DNA of 8,671 bases, taken from NCBI GenBank assembly GCA_002385805.1, contig DGEF01000062.1:1-8671 (forward strand), in the 5' to 3' direction. The stretch is from Peptococcaceae bacterium UBA3933. GTDB taxonomy: Bacteria; Bacillota; Peptococcia; Peptococcales; BICA1-8. Under the pieces are notes generated by a model that had not been told where the DNA came from, did no database searches, and saw only the letters and a list, made by a program, of their open reading frames with translations. The position numbers and the translations under genes were made by a program. Positions 6,833-8,671 of the stretch are shown piece by piece. Position 1 is the first letter of the stretch. Each line of letters begins with the position of its first letter.

Positions 6833-6886
6833 AAATAACATTAAAGAAAGTTAAAGGAAGTATAATGCTTTTTAGGGATGTTATTT
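6833..6886. repeat. Inverted repeat downstream of the TetR gene, possible terminator
   Basis: AAATAACAT (6833-6841) and ATGTTATTT (6878-6886) form a perfect 9-bp inverted repeat with a 36-base spacer. The spacer itself contains AAAG/CTTT-type pairing. It sits between the regulator's stop and the cobalamin promoter, where a terminator is expected. The downstream tract is T-rich but interrupted, so termination is uncertain. Apart from this and the cobalamin promoter, I see nothing else in 6800-6965. Confidence 0.35.
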
Positions 6887-6900
6887 GATTTGATTTAGGG

Positions 6901-6929
6901 TTGACAATTTTTTAGAAGTAACCTAACAT
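6901..6929 (+). promoter_or_regulatory. Promoter of the cobalamin (cbi) operon
   Basis: A perfect -35 TTGACA (6901-6906) is followed after 17 nt by TAACAT (6924-6929). Transcription would begin near 6936, about 30 bases before the riboswitch aptamer. This is the best promoter match in the window. Confidence 0.75.
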
Positions 6930-6965
6930 AAAATATGTACTGAATTACAGTTTAATAATGAAACG

Positions 6966-7126
6966 GAATAAGTTTATATGTACCGAAAGGGTACGAGGGA
7001 AGTCCGGTGTAAATCCGGCGCGGTTCCGCCACTGTAAGGGGGAGTCCGACTACGATATACCACTGAGGTTAAACCTTGGGAAGGTGTAGAAGGGCTTTGA
7101 TCCTAAGCCAGGAGACCGACTTATTC
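6966..7126 (+). promoter_or_regulatory. Cobalamin riboswitch
   Basis: An RNA aptamer that binds a B12 coenzyme and controls the cbi operon. The two strongest family signatures are present: the B12 box CCGCCACTG (7026-7034) and AAGCCAGGAGACC (7105-7117). The GGGAA-CCGGTGTAAATCCGG segment (6998-7018) matches the conserved P3-P4 region. Helix P1 is a perfect 8-bp pair, GAATAAGT (6966-6973) with ACTTATTC (7119-7126). Just downstream a small hairpin CCCA/TGGG (about 7144-7159), with CGGG in its loop, may be the P13 element that docks with the B12-box loop. A terminator at 7190-7223 makes this a transcriptional OFF switch, so B12 should repress cbiD and cbiE. Assignment is by motif and pairing, not a covariance search. 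Confidence 0.95.
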
Positions 7127-7189
7127 TAAGTTCACCGCTATGACCCACGGGTAAATGGGCAGGGGAAGGATTTTTATATTTTTAGGAGT

Positions 7190-7223
7190 AAAACCTCTGT
7201 ACTTATTCGTGCAGAGGTTTTTT
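7190..7223 (+). terminator. Intrinsic terminator of the cobalamin riboswitch
   Basis: AAAACCTCTG (7190-7199) pairs perfectly with CAGAGGTTTT (7212-7221), and the run of T continues to 7223. The 12-base loop holds ACTTATTC (7201-7208), identical to the 3' strand of riboswitch helix P1. It ends 34 bases before the cbiD start and would stop transcription when B12 is bound. Confidence 0.9.
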
Positions 7224-7257
7224 GTTGTAGAAGTTGCACTAAGAAGGTGAAATTATT

Positions 7258-8442
7258 ATGGAAGAGATCCTTGAAGAATCTTTAGTTAATAGGGAAGGTA
7301 TAGTTAAAAGTAGCGATTTAGGTACAGTATGGCAGAATGGTCGCTTTTGGCGCAAAGGTATTACTACCGGGACCTGTGCTACTGCCGGCGCAAAGGCTGC
7401 CCTTAAGTTTTTATTAACAGGAGAAAAAGTTTCTGAAGTTGCTGTAAGACTTCCTTCAGGACAGCTATTAATGGTTCCCGTTAAGGACTTAGGTGGTGAT
7501 CAGAATACAGCCTGGTGTACGGTAATTAAAGATGGGGGTGATGACCCGGATATAACTACAGGGTTGCCTATAGTAGCCCAGGTTCAAGTGCAAGAGAGCA
7601 GGGAAATACAAATAGTAGGGGGGCCGGGGGTAGGTCAAGTAACTAAACCAGGTTTACCTGTTCCTCCAGGACAGGCGGCAATTAATCCGGTTCCGCGAAA
7701 GATGATTAAGGAAAATGTGAGAGAGGTGTTGGGTCGAGACCTGGGAGCTATCATCAAAATCAGTGTTCCCGGAGGAGAAAAGATAGCCTTAAAAACTTTA
7801 AACCCTCAGTTAGGAATAATAGGCGGAATTTCGATTCTGGGAACCAGTGGTATTGTAGAACCTATGTCGGAAGAAGCCTTTCGTGACTCTCTGGCAGTTC
7901 GGGTTAGACAAATTAAGGCTCTGGGTGCAGATACATTAGTCTTAGTACCCGGAAAAATAGGGGAAAAAGCTGCCGCAGAAAAATATAATATAGCTCCCCA
8001 ATTGATTGCCCAGATGAGTAATTTTGTAGGGTTTATGTTAGAACAAGCTCAAAAAGAAGGATTCCAGGAAGTTCTTATACTAGGTCATTTGGGAAAAACA
8101 GTGAAGCTGGCGGCGGGTATTTTTCATACCCACAGCCGACAGGCAGACGGCCGCTTAGAAACCATGGCTGCTTATTTAGGGACTTTAGGTGCAACCGGTT
8201 CTCTGATTCAAGAAGTGTTAGACCAAACCACAACAGAAGGGGCGGTAACTTTGATTAAAAATGCCGGTTTTTCTGAACTTTTTGAAGTCCTTGCGGAAAA
8301 AGGAGAAAAAAGGTGTAAACAGTTTTTAAAAACCGATTCTCTGGAAATAGGGCTGGTAATGACTGATTTGCAGGGTAACCCTCTGGGGATAAGTTCAGGA
8401 GCCAAAAGGTTAGGAGGTAAACATAGATGGCATATCCGGTAA
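7258..8442 (+). CDS. cbiD: CbiD, cobalt-precorrin-5B (C1)-methyltransferase
   Basis: Cytoplasmic enzyme of the anaerobic cobalamin pathway. It transfers a methyl group from S-adenosylmethionine to C1 of the corrin ring, converting cobalt-precorrin-5B to cobalt-precorrin-6A. The 394-residue protein has the family's opening motif RKGITTGTCATAGAKAAL (32-49), GGDDPDITTGLPI in the first third, and the conserved C-terminal block beginning GHLGKTVKLAAGIFHTHS (from about 276). The first 30 or so residues before RKGITTG are somewhat longer than usual and show no recognised motif. ATG 7258 follows AGAAGGTGA (7242-7250) at 7 nt. It is the first gene behind the cobalamin riboswitch, so its expression should fall when B12 is plentiful. 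Confidence 0.96.
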   Translation: MEEILEESLVNREGIVKSSDLGTVWQNGRFWRKGITTGTCATAGAKAALKFLLTGEKVSEVAVRLPSGQLLMVPVKDLGGDQNTAWCTVIKDGGDDPDITTGLPIVAQVQVQESREIQIVGGPGVGQVTKPGLPVPPGQAAINPVPRKMIKENVREVLGRDLGAIIKISVPGGEKIALKTLNPQLGIIGGISILGTSGIVEPMSEEAFRDSLAVRVRQIKALGADTLVLVPGKIGEKAAAEKYNIAPQLIAQMSNFVGFMLEQAQKEGFQEVLILGHLGKTVKLAAGIFHTHSRQADGRLETMAAYLGTLGATGSLIQEVLDQTTTEGAVTLIKNAGFSELFEVLAEKGEKRCKQFLKTDSLEIGLVMTDLQGNPLGISSGAKRLGGKHRWHIR

Positions 8443-8671
8443 AAGTGATTGGAATTGGCCCGGGTAGCCCTGATTATCTGTTGCCCCAGGCTTTAAAAGA
8501 AGCGTCCCTTTGCAGTGTTTTGATAGGTTCGGCCCGTGCCTTACAGCTCTTTCCTACTGAGGGGAAAGAAACCAGGTTAATTGATAAAAATTTAAAGGAA
8601 CTTTTAACCTATATCCAGCAAAAGAGAAGCTCTGAGCTGGTGGGAATCTTAGTATCAGGGGACCCGGGTTT
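8427..8671 (+). CDS. cbiE: CbiE, cobalt-precorrin-7 (C5)-methyltransferase, N-terminal 81 residues; 3' end outside window
   Basis: Start of a tetrapyrrole methylase that methylates C5 of the corrin ring (with CbiT acting at C15) in the anaerobic cobalamin pathway. The N-terminus carries VIGIGPGSPDYLLPQALK (residues 7-24), the glycine-rich motif of this methylase family, then VLIGSARALQLF and a VSGDPGF motif near the window edge, part of the S-adenosylmethionine site. The frame is open to 8671; full-length CbiE is about 200 residues, or about 400 if fused to CbiT, which cannot be judged here. ATG 8427 lies 8 nt after AGGAGGT (8412-8418) inside the end of cbiD and overlaps it by 16 bases. The overlap suggests translational coupling. 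Other methylases such as CbiF or CbiL share the first motif, but the SARALQLF stretch and position after cbiD favour CbiE. Confidence 0.88.
   Translation, partial: MAYPVKVIGIGPGSPDYLLPQALKEASLCSVLIGSARALQLFPTEGKETRLIDKNLKELLTYIQQKRSSELVGILVSGDPG

Noticed and set aside
8208..8405. 65-codon minus-strand open frame
   Set aside because: It is antisense to the conserved end of cbiD and has no supporting features.

Overview
The window looks like a chromosomal segment from a low-GC, Gram-positive-type anaerobe, most likely a member of the Clostridia. The pointers are AT-rich intergenic DNA, strong GGAGG-type ribosome binding sites, one or more non-ATG starts, transcription-attenuating riboswitches with intrinsic terminators, and genes of the anaerobic (cbi) cobalamin pathway. 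The taxonomic call is inference. No rRNA, tRNA, insertion sequence, prophage or CRISPR array was seen.

Region 1 (1-2083, minus strand) holds the first 596 codons of a P2A-type cation-transporting P-type ATPase. It is preceded by a manganese (yybP-ykoY) riboswitch, an overlapping intrinsic terminator and a promoter. The riboswitch suggests that the pump exports Mn2+ (or Ca2+/Mn2+) and is switched on by excess Mn2+.

Region 2 (2102-6799, plus strand) is a tightly packed operon: a YbhG-like membrane fusion protein, two ABC ATPases matching the two halves of the fused E. coli protein YbhF, one ABC-2 permease of the YbhS/YbhR type, and a TetR regulator. The four transporter genes overlap or abut, so they probably build one efflux complex. 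A symmetric four-half-site palindrome covers the operon promoter and is a good operator candidate for the TetR protein. The regulator appears to start at an ATT codon. The two ATPases carry complementary defects (no H-loop His in one, no D-loop Asp in the other), which fall on the same composite ATP site.

Region 3 (6901-8671, plus strand) starts a cobalamin-biosynthesis operon. It has a TTGACA promoter, a full cobalamin riboswitch, an intrinsic terminator, cbiD, and the first part of cbiE overlapping cbiD. The terminator loop repeats exactly the 3' strand of the aptamer's P1 helix, which suggests a direct strand-exchange mechanism.

No wholly new system is evident. The most noteworthy points are the two riboswitch attenuators with opposite logic, the split YbhF-like transporter with one degenerate ATP site and a single permease, the likely AUU start of its regulator, and the four-half-site operator.
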